From Aphanomyces cochlioides (Eukaryota; Oomycota; Saprolegniomycetes; Saprolegniales; Verrucalvaceae): a stretch of 64,000 nt of DNA. A program made the position numbers and the translations under genes. Position 1 is the stretch's first letter; every line of letters begins with the position of its first letter. Positions 43,777-57,095 of this stretch are shown one piece after another. The notes beneath the pieces were generated by a model. That model ran no database searches, was not told the DNA's origin, and worked only from the letters and a program-made list of their open reading frames with translations. The stretch is from the NCBI GenBank assembly GCA_019828595.1, contig JAHQRK010000006.1, forward strand, positions 2,418,001 to 2,482,000, written 5' to 3'.

Positions 43777-46700
43777 TTAAACAAAGTTGGAGACTTGTTT
43801 GTAATAATAAAGCGACCGCTGCGTGCGCGATCGAGGGCTTCGCATGCCTTTCTTGCGAGTTGCGACCAAGCTGCCTCGGAATGTCTTTTGGATTTTCAAC
43901 GCCGCGCGGTGGCGATCAATGTAGTGGCGCGTCGAGAGCTCAACGACCTTTTCACTGATCGTGAGTCCCTCGGGGGGAACTGTGCGTTGCGTCAATATCA
44001 ACAAGAGGTCCTTGAATCGAATCATCTTGTCTTCATACCTACATCATTCCAGTCATGTCAATGCAACGAGAGCTTGGCGTACCGTTCGCCACGTAGCAAA
44101 TGCCGCCGGTAGGTCAATTCGTCAAGCCGGGCAATGACTTCGACATACATGGCAATGCCTTCTTTGTCCACGAGTCGCTTCTCGAGAGGATCCGTCGGGT
44201 CTCGCCCTGCACAAAGCCCAAGGGGAGATGGAAGTTGCTTGAGAAAGCGTAGCAAGTGGCGTCTTGACATGTAGCCCAACGCTTCAATATCAAAATGGGA
44301 CCACGTCGCGCGGAAAGCTTGGAGGTCTTTGAAATTAAAGCCGACTTTATTGAGCGACTCGCTCTCCGACAACATCGCGGACGTGCTCACGTACGTGTCG
44401 AGGACGACGGCGACGAAAAAGTTCTGGAGGATCAAGAAGACGAGGATGAAGTACGAGTAGTAAAAGATCGTCGAGAGCCACTTGGAGCCGCAGTCCGATT
44501 TCTCCGTCCCTGCTGCTCGGTAGACGCAGTTGGGAACTTTGACACTGCACGCTCGAAACGTATCGGACCTACAAGACGTCGTCGTCAATGGAAGCGGCAT
44601 AAGGAGAGAACAAACCAGTCTTCGCCCGCTGCAAACTTGATAAACGCTGCAAAGGCGCGAGGGAATGTCGAAAAGTTGAGATTCCCATCGAGACCGACGC
44701 CCCATTTCGTGAGGGAGAAGAGCTGCATGCCCAAATTGGCGTAGATAAACATGACGTAGCTACAGAAACGAGCGTTGAGAGCGACATGGACGAGAAGAGA
44801 GTACCCGAGGAGCATTGTGAGCTTGACCATGGCTCGCGTGGACTCTAGAATCGTCTGGAAGACGGAACTCAAGCCTCGAAAGTGCTGAAATGGCTCGAGG
44901 ACGAGCGTCAAGTGACTGAAATCAAATGCCCGTAGCACGCCGATGACTAAAACACTCGTCGACGACGTCATGTGTGGCCCCATGAGCATGCAAATGACCA
45001 GACAAGCGTTCAATCCTTCGGAGGACCAGCCACGGGTGAGAAATTCACGAATGCCCATCGACATGACATTCAGAACAGCTTCGGTGCCGTAGATCATCGT
45101 GAAGAGGTGATGAGCGACCCAGACGGTCGGCGCGGTTGCATCCGAGAGAGCCAAGATCGTGACGTGCGTCAACACTGCAATCGACGACAGCGCTTTGAAG
45201 TACGGATGCGTGACGAGCGAGTGGACCACTTTCATTGTTGTCGTGCTCGGCGCGGGGTACTGTGGCTGCATGGCGACGATGCGTCGTTTGTTGCGGAGCC
45301 AGACGAGTTGACGGTTCGAGAGCAAGATCGTGCCATTGTGCGCTCGAAAGTTGTTGACAATGACACCAGCAAAGACGCGGAGCATGTAGAATCGACTGAG
45401 GAAGACAAACGCGACGAAGAAGAACGCAAAGTACTTGGACGCGTTCTCCCGCGGCTGGTAACCTTCGCCGACAATGTCCATCGCAGTGTACATGACAGAA
45501 ATCCACGCTTTCTTGGACACGACGCTGAACAACGTGCCGAGCGCGCCGCTCAAGTCGTCAAAGTGCATTCCTTTCACATGCGCCCACACGCGCGGCGTCA
45601 GTACATGCGTCAGCGGATGGACAAAGAAGCCGATGCAGTCTTGCTTGGTCACAATCGACGGCGACACATCATTGCACGAGTAGAACTTGCCAGCAAAGAG
45701 CTGCTGGCCGATGCACGCAAAGACAAAAAAGCCAAAGCACGTGACGACGACGCACCAGACGACTTGATGGAGCGACGACATGAGCGCGTTCATGATGACG
45801 CTGAAGCTCTTCATGCCGCGAATGACGCGGACAGGGCCAAAGGCGCGGCCCAAGTGGAAATACTCGCTCAGGTCCGAGTGGGGAATCAAGAGGAGCAAGA
45901 TACAAGCGAGGAGCACGACGACGTTCATTTTGTTCCACGGGTCGTTCAAGTAGGCGTTGGGCGTGAAGGCAAAGCCCTTCCCGACGATCTTGATGATGAA
46001 TTCAAAGAGGAGGACGAGCATGAAGAGCCACTCGATCAAAGTAGTGAACTGCTGGATCGTGTTGCTGTAGAGCGGACTCTGGAGCACGATGAGCGCGCTG
46101 CGGATGACAATGCAGACCCAAATGAACGTCTCCGTCTTGGACTCGAGCTCTGCGCACTTCTTTCGAAGCTGACTCTCAGGACCAAAGAGGAAGAGCGAGA
46201 TGTCGTTGTAGAGCCAGGCCCATGGATCGTCGTTTGTCGAAGTCGCGGTAGTGGCTTTCGCATCCGTAGCGACGACGGTGGCGACTGCCGGCGCAGTCGA
46301 AGTTGGCGTCTCGGCGTCCACAGGCTCATAAAACACCGAGCGGGCGATTCCAGGTCGAACAAGCGCTGCCTTAGCACGCTGGAGCATGCTCTCCGAGCAC
46401 GGTAAGACCGCCGATGATGCTGACGAGGATGAACTCTTCTTAGATCGAGATGGCTTGAAACGTGAGAAGAATGAAGCCGTGGTCGATTCCACCAGAGTTG
46501 TTGATGACGTCGTCGGCGAATTGGACAGCGTGACGTGCATCGTCTCGGACGGAAAGACTTTGATGAACTCATGGACGAAAGCTTGGGCGTCCGTCCTCGG
46601 GTACGCCGCCATCGCTTGGTCAACGCTTTGCTTGAATTGGTCGCAGAGCTGCTTGCGCTTCTCGTCGTCCGTCAAGCTAAACTTCTTGAGCAAGATGACG

Positions 46701-49179
46701 ATCATGAAGTTGAGCGTAATGTAGACGGAGAAGACTGTGTAGCAGAGGAAATACCTACAGAGACAACCATGAGCTCCTCGATGCTGTCCTCTCGACGTAC
46801 ATGGTCGCGATCGCACCGGAAGTTGTGTGCAGCGCGTCGTAAAATATTCCCCACGTGCCATGGCCGCTTGAGATCTTGAAGAGCGTCAGCATTGAGTCGC
46901 TAAACGTGTCGAAGTGCGTCCGTCCTAGCAGTTCCAGCGGCATTCGAGAGCTTTAGATGGAAGAAAATGGTACCTGGAGGGAATTTCCCGCCGTAGAGAT
47001 TCATGCCCAAGATGGCAAAGACGACGTTGCCGAGGAGCATGAAGAGCACCAAGTCAAAGAGCGATGCGAGACTGCTCAAGATGGCTTCGACGATCTTCAG
47101 GAGGGGATTCTGCGTGTGGAGCATTCGGAACGGACGCAGGAAGCGAAAAAGCCGCAGGATAAACGCGACGCGCTCTTGAGCAGGTGCGTAGACAGACTTT
47201 GTCTTGGCCATAAAGTTGACCAGCGCGCCGCAGACGATGATACAGTCAAAGCGGTTCCATGGATCTTGCATGTATGGCCATAATCCATGTGCCGCGACGA
47301 TGCGGCAGCCCAACTCGACGGCAAAAATAAGCGTAAATGCATGATCCACCACGGCGACAATGCGGTCGTCGTCCCAGTAGTCGTCGACGGCCTGTTTGTC
47401 CTGCTCCATGACCAGCAGCAGCGCATTTAAAAGCACGACGCAGTTGACGAGGAGCTCAAACGTTGCGCATCGACAAATCCATTCAAACCAACGGACGATG
47501 CGGCCATGACTTGGAAGGAAGAAGAAGACTAAGACGGAATTCTCGGGCAAAGCGGCGCGGCGCCGGGTCACGACGTAGCCACTGCTCGTGTTGGTGCCGC
47601 TGCTGGTATTACTTTGGCTGTTTCCATTGTCGTCGTTGGCGTCTTGGGCGGCTAAACTCCGCGACTGATGGGAAGTTGCGTCGAGGAGCGTCTTGACAAA
47701 GTACAAGACGCGACTCCCAAAGTGCTGGACTAAATTGGGCACGTGGTTCGTCGCGGGCGGCATCTGCGGCCGCCGCTTGAGCTTGTAGACGTTCATTTGA
47801 AGCTGCAGTTCCGACTTGTTGGTCGGTTGCTTGACGGACGTAAAGCAATTCCGGACGATCGCGATGAAGAGCGACGGGATCATGAACGAGACAAAGATGA
47901 TGAGCGCGAGGAAGTAGAGCACGCTGAAGGACGACTTGGTCTGAATCGTCGCGTCGAAAGAGGAACCAAAGCCAGCGCGCGATGAGATCATGAAGACAGT
48001 GAGGAATGACGCCTCAAAGGAATGAAAGCCTGTGAAGCCGCCGTTCGGACTGAGCATCGGACGGCATTGATGGCCTTCCAGGCAGATCGACTCGTCTCCA
48101 GGGCGGCAAAACGTTGTCGGGATCACTTCGATATAAGTTCCATCGACGGCTTCCACGGCGCAGCGGTACGTCAATGCTTCCGAGAAGAGATACATGCCAA
48201 GGACGGTGAAGAGGAAGAGGAAATAGCCAAAGCAGCCGAGCGCATTGCACACCATCGGCAGCGTCTTGAGGAACGTGTCAAAGAATTCCGACAGCCCCTT
48301 GAAGAAACGCAGTGATCGTAGCGCGCGGAAACTTCGAAACGCGCTCATGTTCCACGCGGAGAACGTCGGGATGCACGCAAGCCATGTCGTGGAGATGATG
48401 AGAAAGTCGGCAATATCCCAGTTGTCATGGAAGAGCGGCCGGATGCCTTCGAGCGCGACGATTTTGATCAATTGCTCAATCGTAAAGACAATCGCGAAGA
48501 GCGCGTCGAGTACATACATGGCGGCGAGGAACGATTTGTCCGGGTCCACAGGAGATTCCATCGACATGGTGATAATATTGATCACAATGCACGCCAGGAT
48601 CGCATGGCCAAACGTTGGGTGCGTGTATAGTCGCTGGCAAAAGACAGCATGGCCTTGTGGGAGCGGCACGGCGCTTGTGTCGACCGTCTCGACGGGGATC
48701 GATCGGTTCTGTGTGAAGTACGTCATCGCTTCTTCGCAGAGGAGCGGCGATTTGAATTCAACGTCAAAGGATTGCAGTTCGCCATTTCCATCGACGTGCA
48801 TGAGGGAGAGACACTTTTCATCGCTTGCCATGAGTTCAATCGGTCGAATATACTTGGACGTGCGGAGGAAATTGGTCGTTTGGCGTCCCGGCCGGACGTG
48901 ACGGACGGCGGTGAGGAAGACGACTGCTTCTTTTTGCTGAAAGAACGGAAACAATTCCTTGCTCCGCCACCGGAGGATCTCGTGGCTGAGGGAGAGAATG
49001 CCATGGAGGGGCTCTCCGCGGACGGGATGGAACCTCACGGCGATCCCCGACGACAAAATGCTTCCGAACGCGGACCGGCGCGGAGACTCCATGAGGTTTC
49101 CGCCACAAAAATATAGTTGGGACGACACGGCAGTTACAAAAAAAGCTGAAACCGACCAAATTTCTCTGAAGACACGCAT
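43777..49179 (-). CDS. Four-domain voltage-gated cation channel
   Basis: Six exons: 46974-49179, 46801-46924, 44805(or 44616)-46754, 44616-44759, 44083-44568, 43777-44038. Introns are 49, 46, 45, 47 and 44 bp; the 45-bp one (44,760-44,804) is stop-free but splicing gives MLLGYVMFIYANLGMQLF, a normal S5. About 1,723 residues. Four six-helix repeats, S4 in I (FRSFRALRSLRFFK, residues 281-294), II (LRLFRFLRPFR, ~675) and III (RAFGPVRVIRGMK, ~1,080); IV keeps one Arg. Pore sequences: SSRAGFG, SSGHGTW, VSKKAWI, AAGEDWS. A C-terminal EF-hand-like region and an IQ motif (ALKIQKTFRGSLVATRKKG) follow, as in Cav/NaV channels. Calcium selectivity is doubtful with these filters. Confidence 0.88.
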
Positions 49180-49930
49180 CGTCCTCTTCCTCTTGGCGTT
49201 TCCCCAAGATCTCTGAGGGCCGATATACGCTTCACACGCTACTTATCACTGCATGCACAGACTCTAGATGCCCCAAGCACTCAAGGAAACTTTTAGCTAC
49301 AAGCTAAAGTTGGAGGTAGATGGAGCAGTTCCCACTGCCAGACAGCACGACGAGTCTGTCCTAGTTTCGTCTGCGCCTTGTTTCACGATAACACTAATGA
49401 CGACTCTACGCGAATGAACGTATCGAGTGCTCTAGAAAGTTGCAGTGCGATGGAAATGGAGGCATGGCCGAGGCAGATTTGCATGCTTCAGGCTCTCAGT
49501 GCCTTGTCATCGCCCGCTGGGTCAATCTCTTAACACTTCTTCATCCATTGCATGGCTCTCTCAACACTCTGGCGATCCGATTCCTAGCTGCTCCGACAAG
49601 CTCGTATCGTTCCAAAGTCATGTGCGAAAGCTGTTGCGATTGCATGTCGTTGGGATAAGTCAGATATTTAGAAAGGCAATGACATTTCAAAGTTGTGCCA
49701 TTTGTGCTGGAGTCTCGAGTGAAGGAGGCCATCCTTCCATGCCGTCGTGTGTTGCGATCGATGATTCCAAGTTTGCTGTCAAGTTTCCCGTCTTTCGTCT
49801 GTTTGTGTATGACTTGTTGAGGGTCTGCTATGCTTTGATCTTTTGAATCGCCCCTCGAAGATGTCCAGTGTATGGCCGTCGAAAGTTCCATGTCTGTGGA
49901 GGTTGTCTCGTTATCGCTTAGTCGGTTTCA
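49180..49930. other. Intergenic, divergent promoters
   Basis: About 750 bp between divergent genes. Open frames at 49,440-49,850 lack any recognisable feature. Nothing else is seen. Confidence 0.4.
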
Positions 49931-52900
49931 TTGAATCGGTTACACGAAACGGCGGCACCGTGGAAGAGCATGACAGCGTCGATCGTGCGTGGATGGGAGT
50001 GGGCGATGCATGCGCTGTGGGCTGAAGGAGACATGAAATGCAACGTCCGCGTGGTCGACACGGTCTTGATGGCCTCGGGCCAGCCGACGCGATGGCTCTT
50101 TGCGTCCAAGCACGGCACGATTGCGAAGAAGAAAGACGACCATCTCGACCTCTCGAGCATCCGCGATCGCTTCCTGCGCTTGAGCATGCATCCACGCAAC
50201 CCAAATTCGTACGTCGCGCATGCTCTCTTCCGCAATGGCAGTCGCATCCTCGTCAACGCCGCTCAGCTCGACGAACTTCTCTTTGAAACGCCGACAAAAT
50301 CCCGCGGTCTCCTCGGGCTACAAGCACATGTCGTAAGCGCTGCCCATGAGACTCTCGTCGCCAGCGTCAAAGGCTCGCAGTGCTCCGTGTCGAGCGTCGG
50401 CGAGCCCGTCTCGCCGCGTCTGCGCAAGGAAATCGAGCTCGCTGCGACTGAAATCGTCCGCTTCCTTGAAGCCACGGCGCATGTCTCGGTGGCCAAACTC
50501 GACGCCGAGTTTGCCGTCGACGAAGACAACGTCCTCTGGCTTGTCCATCTCGCTCAAGTCACGACGAGCGACAAGAAACTCGTCGCGAGTCAGTCGCTGC
50601 CGACGCTCCACGCGCTAGAGAAGAGCGACGGCGCGGGGTCGAAATGCCGCGGCGAATTCTGCCGCGTGGCATGTCAAGCGCTTCCAGGCCTCTTTCCAAG
50701 CGCCATAGCGCCGCAGACGCCGCCCCTGGAAGACACGGGGCAGCGCTTCAAGATCGGCTACAACAACATCGCACTCGCGCGGCTCGAGATGCATTTCCTC
50801 CATGCGAATCCCGCCAGCAACCCCGACGTCGCGCTCGAGTGGGCGGCATTCGACGCCGCGCAGCGCACGGAACTCGGTCGATCGAACCCGAGCCACTTCT
50901 ATAAGCTCGTCGGCGTCTGCCCGAATTGCAATCGCATCTACGCGCACTTGCAAACCCTTCGGCAGAACCATTTCCGCCATCCTGACGCCGACGACCACCG
51001 CCTCGAAGCGCCAAGACAAGACGTGAAGAAGTCCAAGAAGAAAGCGCCGAGCTTTCTTGCCAAAGGCGGACCTCTGTGGAGCAACAACGTCGAGAAATCT
51101 GCCACGGACGACGTTATGCCAGCGCTGCAGCTCTCGCAGGATCAACAGCATGAAGCAGCGTTTCTGGCGGAACTGGCCAAGCATGCCACGCCACGGCGAG
51201 ACAAGGCAAACGCCCCGCCGCCCGAGGAAGAAGACGCCGCGCCGCCACTCCACGAGCGACCGCCACCGAAGCGCAAGGATGGAAAGAAGCGAGCGAAAGG
51301 CCCTCAGAGCGCCGACAACCAGCCCAATGTGCTCGCGCATTTTGAAGCTGAGTGGAACCAAGTCGAGTCGGCAAATCGGTCGCTCGTCCAGGAAAACCAC
51401 GACTTGCGCACGCAGCTCGAGCTCCACGAGCGCCAGTACGTCCAGTCCCGATCGTCGTCTGAGCTAGCGCTAGACACAGCCACGAACGCCATCGACTCAC
51501 GCAGGAGCTTGAGACGGCGCTCGAGACGAACAACGTGCTCGAGAAACAATCCAAGCAGCTCCAGAAGCGCATCGCCGCCATGCACAAGGAATTCGCGGAC
51601 GCGCTCGCGACGAAAGACGAGATGCTCCAGCGGCGGATCCTTGAAATCGACCACGACGGCCATCAACAGCTCGCGAATCCGTCCACGTAAGACGCCGCGG
51701 TCGGCCGCGCTTTGACGCTGGAAACGCTCGCTAGGGAGCTCTTCATGATGCGACAACATCGCGGCGGGGACCAGCTTAGCCTCATCGAGACGATCGAGCA
51801 GCTCACGGCGCAACTTGACCGCGAGCAGCGGGAGCGCCAAGGGGAAACGCAAAAGATCCACGCCGCGCATGAGCTGGAAACGGCGCGGATTTACGACCGC
51901 CACAAGATGGAGACGGAAGCGCTACGCATGTCGATCCGCCAAGGCGTGGACGCGATGGAAGAGCTCAAGACGCAGCTCGTGACGTGTCAGAACCAGCTCC
52001 ACGTCGCGCAGACGCAGACAAAGCAAGCCAAGACGCTCCTCTCGGACGCACAGCATGAAAAGCTCGCGCTGGAGAACCAAGTGGCGGCGCTCGACAAGCA
52101 AGCGATGGTCGCGACGGAAGCGAAAGCGACGCCCGACGACGCCACGGCGCTCGAGAAACTCCACCACAAGATCGACTACTTGAAAGCACAGCTCGCGTCG
52201 GAAATCCGGTGCAAGGAAGAGCTCGGCACGACCGTCGCGACGCTCAACGCCAACTTGGACGCCGTCAAGAAAGAGCGCAGGAAAGCCGTCGCTGACGTCG
52301 AAGACAGGTCCGTCACCGCTTTCTCCATCATCTCACGGCGCTTCTAGCCATCGAAAGATCCTCGAACGAGTCCACGAGCGCCACAAACAAGAGCTAGAGA
52401 TGCTCCAGACGCACAACGCTGCACTCCAAGTACGTCTTGAGCGCCGTCGACGGCGCGGACGTGCTGCTGCTTGTAGGGGAAACTCGTGCAATTGCAAGCC
52501 AACGTGACGGATCTTGTCGCGGATCTCTCCAAGGCGCGCAACAAGGAGGACAATGCGCGCTTGACGACGGACAAACTCGCGGAAGAGAGCGTGCGATTGC
52601 ATGGCCGCATCGCCGAACTGGAGCTCCAGAATGAAGAGCTCCAGGAGCAAGTCAACGGCACCAAGTCGTCGCTCGAAGACGCCCAGCGCGCCAACTTGGA
52701 AGCGACGCTGCGGCGCCTCACGCACGAGCGGCAGTACTTGAAGAACCAGGTTTGGACTCGAAAGGCGCGCCATAACGACGACGATTTGACGAGTAGATGG
52801 AAGGCGAAGCGAGACACAAGGAGGAGGCGCTCGCGCAGTGCAAGGAGCTCCAGACGCAGCTCCAAGACGCGACGCTCGCGTGGAAACAAGACGTCGCGGC

Positions 52901-55900
52901 GGCCAAAGCAGCCGCAAAGGAACGAGAGCAAGCGCTGGTGGAGCAACTGACGAAAGCGGAAGAAGCGCAAGTTGTAAGTCATGGAGAAGCGACGAGCGTG
53001 CGCCACCAGCTCCAGGAAGTCAAGCTCACGCTCTTCAAGACGAGAGAGCAAGCCGCGGCCGACCAAGTAAGCCTTTGATCGCGGACGACGCTCACGACGT
53101 GGTAGACGGCGCTGGAAGCGAGCAGGACGGACGTCGCGCATTTGAAAGCGAGTTTGATCGCCGCCAAGGAGGAATTGCTCCACGAGCGCGAGCGCAATCG
53201 CCAGACGAGCGACCGAAACGCCAAAGCCGTCCAAGCTGTCAAGGCGTCGCTCGTCCAAGTCGAACAAGACAACAAGACGACGATCGCCGCGCTCCAAAGC
53301 GAGCTCCAAGCGGCAGTCGCCAAGCTCGCGCAGGTACGACGCCGCTCGTGAAACTTTGACGATTTCCACCGCGTGTAGACACAAGCGAGCGTCGTCGCGA
53401 TGGAGCAAACCCACGCGGGGGAAAGCTCCAAACACAAGCGCGACGCCGCGCTCGACCGCGTAATCTCCAGCATGCTCGAGCGAGAGCGTTTGGGAGCGCA
53501 GCGCCGGTGGTGGCAGTGGCGAGCGCATGCTCAAACGCACCGCGCGCTGTCGGACCAAGGCGTCAAGATGGCAAATGCGCTCAAGGCGCGCGAAACAACG
53601 TGGCACCAGCGGCTCCACACGGCATGCAACGAGCTCGTCGAGAAAGCCGCGCTCGAGAAAGAGCTCGCGCTCGCCGCGCTCGAGGAAACGCTCGAGAAAG
53701 CATCGACGGACACCCTCATGCAGCTCCATGCCGAGCATGCTGCAGCGCTACAAAGCGCTCACGACGAATGGAAGAAGGAGCGAGTGGAAGCGCTCGACGC
53801 TCTCTCCAAGCAACGCGCGCTCGACATGGACCGCTTGGAAGAGCAACACGCGGAGACGATCCATGCGCTGCAGGAACGAGCGCGATCGAGTCAATTCCGC
53901 AGTGACAAGGCGCTCGCTGCCGCCCAGGAAGAAGCGCATGACCGAGAGCGCCGATTGATCGACGACGCCAACGCCGCACTGACGCAAAGTCTTGGGGAAA
54001 TGCAAGACGCGCACCAAAAAGAGCTCAAGCAACTCGACGCCGACGCCGCGCACGCTCGCTTGGAATTGATCCAAGCGCACGAGCAAGCCATGGCTCAAGC
54101 ATGCGAGACCGCGCAGGCGGAAGCGGCCGAGAGAGCGCGGGAAGCAGACGAAAGAGGCGAGATGGGCGCCGACGACTGGGAGACGCACTGGATGGACAAG
54201 ACGGAGGCATTCCTCGCGCGCGAGCGTCAAAGATTGCAAGACGAGCATGCTCTAGCGCTGCAGCAGCTCATGGAGAAGCAGTCGATCGAGCTCGGAGATG
54301 TCGTGCACCACTGGACGAGTCTCCTAAGCCATGTACAGCCTCGCGCCAGATCGCGCTAACTCTTCCTTGTAGGAGCGCGCGACGCATGCGGCAAGCGTCC
54401 AGGAGCTGCGGCAAGCGTTTGACGCCAAGCTCGCGGCCGAGATGGAGAGCTGTCGGCAGGAAATGCTCGAGCAAAAGGGCTCTGCCGTCATGTCGACGAC
54501 GGCCAAGTGGCAGCGCGCGCTTGCAGGTAGAGCTCGGTCGTTGCCCGTCTTGAACATGTCGTAGATACAAATGCGCGGCTGGACGTCGAGAAGAAAGTCG
54601 CGTACGACAAAGGCGTGGCCGACCGCGAAGCCGAGTGGCAAAAGGCCGCGGCGCTGATCAAACAAGCGCAGAAAGACGAGATCGCGGCGCTCGAACGCGA
54701 CTCCAAGAGAGCGCTTGGCGCGTGCGAGGAGAAGTTTGAGCTCCAGTTGGCCGCCAAAACCGCCGAGATCGAGCACGCGTTTGCCGCCAAGTTGGCCGTC
54801 CATGACGAAGACGCACAGGCCGACATGGAGAGAGCGGTCGCGCTCGAGCGAGAGCACATGCAAGCCAAGATGGAAGAAGCGATCGCTGCCGCTGTCGCCG
54901 AATGGAGAGAGAAACTCCAAGCGCAAAAGATCGCACTGGAGGAAGAGCTCCAGAAAGCGTGCAAGGAGACGGAAGCGCAAGTGCGCCACGACTGCAACGC
55001 GAGCTTCGAGGCAGTCAAGATGCAGTGGGAAGCTGGGAAAGCACACGAACTCGCCAAGCTTCAAAGCGCATTGCGCGAGGAATTTGCCGCCACTGCCGCC
55101 GACGACAAGAGCGCATTCCGCAGCGAATTGGACGCGCAGGTGCAAAAGCTCCAGGCGGAATGGGCGGCCAAGCTCGAGGCGGTACGACGGCCAGAGTTTG
55201 AATCGAGTTGATCGCGGCCTTGTAGGAAACGACGCGGCTAAGTGCGGAGGCGGCAGCGACGTTGGAGGAAGAATTGCGAGTTTGTGCCGACGCCGCGGCC
55301 AAGCAGCATGAAGAAGAGATCGCATTCGTCCAAGAAGAGAGCGAGAAGCTCATCGAGAAGGTCGAGACGGCCATGCAGCAGCTCAAGAAGCAGAAGGAGG
55401 TCCGCGTCAAGTCGACTCGCATCGTGTGGCTCACGTTTGTTTTGGCGTAGACGACCGAGCAAGAGTTGAAATCCGTGCAGCAAGCTCTCGAGGAGGCGGA
55501 AGACGCGTCGTTCGACCTCCAGGAAGAGATGACGCTCCTCAAGAAGCAGCACGTCTTCCACCACATGATGCTCTTGCACGCAGCCATGAAGAAGATGCAG
55601 CATTTCGAGGACGAGATCGATTCCGTACGACGCCTTGTGCGTGTTTTTGACTCTGGAGCGCTTTCTTGTAGAAGGAGATGGAGAAGAAGACGCAGATCGC
55701 GGCGTGGGAGCAAAAGCTCGATGAAACCACGCGAGCGCTCCAAGCCAAGCTCGACAGTGCGTTCGAAACCAACTCCAAGCTCAAGCAAGTCTACTCGCAA
55801 GTCTACGAGACACTCGTCAACTACAAACGCGACGAACTCGTCGCGCATCGCAGTGCAAGCAACGTCGTGACGTCCGAGCTCGGCGTGCTCACGCTCCAAA

Positions 55901-56280
55901 TCGCCGAAGTGTCCAAGACAAAAGCGGACGGCGAAGACGACATCCAAAAAGCGCAGGCGGAACTCGGCGCATTGGAAGAAGAGCTGAGTGCGATTCAGCT
56001 CATGAAAGACGGCCATGTGAACCAAGCGCAAGTCGCAAGGAAGCGCCGCATGCACCAAGAGATGGAAGCGATGCTCGAAACCATCGAGACGAAGCGGACA
56101 AAGGTGCGGACGGTCGACGCCAAGCTGCAAGAGCTCCATGGGCTCCAGAAGCAAAAGGAAGACGAGATGAAGAACCTCGAGCGACAACTTGTGCAGATTC
56201 TAGTCGAGCAGCAGACACAACTCCTCGCCCTCGTCACCAACGCCATGGCGACGACCGCCACGAGGCCGAAACCAGAGTAA
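49931..56280 (+). CDS. Large coiled-coil protein, 13 exons
   Basis: Thirteen exons (first 49931-51435, last 55672-56280) and twelve introns of 38-51 bp; every phase agrees, giving 1,941 residues. Residues 1-300 are globular and unfamiliar. A CPNCNRIY...H motif near 330 may bind zinc. A basic, proline-rich linker (PPPEEEDAAPPLHERPPPKR) follows, and from about 470 to the end it is continuous heptad-like E/K/Q/L/A coiled coil. I do not recognise the family; a cytoskeletal or basal-body/flagellar scaffold is a guess. Start: first ATG of the open frame; a second in-frame Met lies 13 codons on. Confidence 0.85.
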
Positions 56281-56389
56281 TAAAGCTCCTCTTCCTATCC
56301 CCCCATCGCCCCCCCGTCGTCGTCGTCTCCCCATTGTCCCCCTTGGTGGTATAGGAGGCGTTTGTATCAAGGGGGAAACACTCTTTGGA

Positions 56390-56641
56390 ATGGGGCGCGC
56401 CGAGGACGACCATTTCAACGCGTTTGTCGTCGGGGGCGTCGTCGTTTCATGGACTCTCATCGGGCTTTCCTACGCCGTGCTCACGTATGTTCGCTACCTC
56501 GAGTACAAATTGTCCAAGACAGTCGTGCCGATGCCAGACTCCAGCGACCAAGCAACCGCCGCGACTGCCGAGGAAGACGCTACGTTTGCAGTCGAAGCGC
56601 GGAATCAACTCGCGACGACGATTGCCGTCGTGGCTGTTTAA
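56390..56641 (+). CDS. Small single-pass membrane protein
   Basis: 83 residues. One hydrophobic helix (FVVGGVVVSWTLIGLSYAVL, residues ~12-31) follows a short acidic N-terminus; the rest is polar. ATG context is reasonable. It lies 110 bp after the coiled-coil gene. Function unknown. Confidence 0.5.
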   Translation: MGRAEDDHFNAFVVGGVVVSWTLIGLSYAVLTYVRYLEYKLSKTVVPMPDSSDQATAATAEEDATFAVEARNQLATTIAVVAV

Positions 56642-56737
56642 TGCGCTGGCGTCGGTCGTCCGATGGCGTCTAATTTCGAAGACAATGAAATGGAAACTTT
56701 CCATATTTAGCTCACGGCACATGCTCCAACGACTCCA

Positions 56738-56968
56738 TTGCTAAAAATGCTGCAAGACGACCGTGTCGTGCTGGCGCTCATGCTCATCGCGGCGTTCTTT
56801 GGATGCCTCTCCTTCCTCGTCGTCTGTAGCCTCCGCGTCCAGCTCATTCGCACCAGCAAGCAAGTCATGGTCGCCAATAAGTCTGGCTTGTTGTATCTTC
56901 CCCCTGCGGCGTGGGATGCCTGCGAAACGCGGCCGCCAAGCGTCGCTCTGAGCCCCGCCGTCGTGTAA
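56738..56968 (+). CDS. Small single-pass membrane protein
   Basis: 76 residues with one hydrophobic segment (VLALMLIAAFFGCLSFLVVC) and a polar tail. Two possible starts, 56,738 and 56,747. Same size and layout as the preceding gene, suggesting a small related pair or a split remnant. Function unknown. Confidence 0.5.
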   Translation: MLKMLQDDRVVLALMLIAAFFGCLSFLVVCSLRVQLIRTSKQVMVANKSGLLYLPPAAWDACETRPPSVALSPAVV

Positions 56969-57095
56969 TTCGTGGCCATCGACTGTCATGTAGCCTGTAT
57001 TTAAGAATTCAAAGTTTTTTTTCTCCTCGCGACTGTGCCCATGAACGCAACCAAGGTCATACGAGAGGTGGTTCCCAATGTCACCGGTGATTCCA

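Noticed and set aside
44972..46405. 477-codon open frame on + strand
   Set aside because: Antisense to the channel gene. Highly charged composition (R, D, E) is what the reverse of hydrophobic, GC-rich coding sequence gives; no family motif.
52344..53738. 464-codon open frame on - strand
   Set aside because: Antisense to the coiled-coil gene and crosses several of its well-supported introns. Arg/Leu-rich composition is the mirror of heptad repeats.
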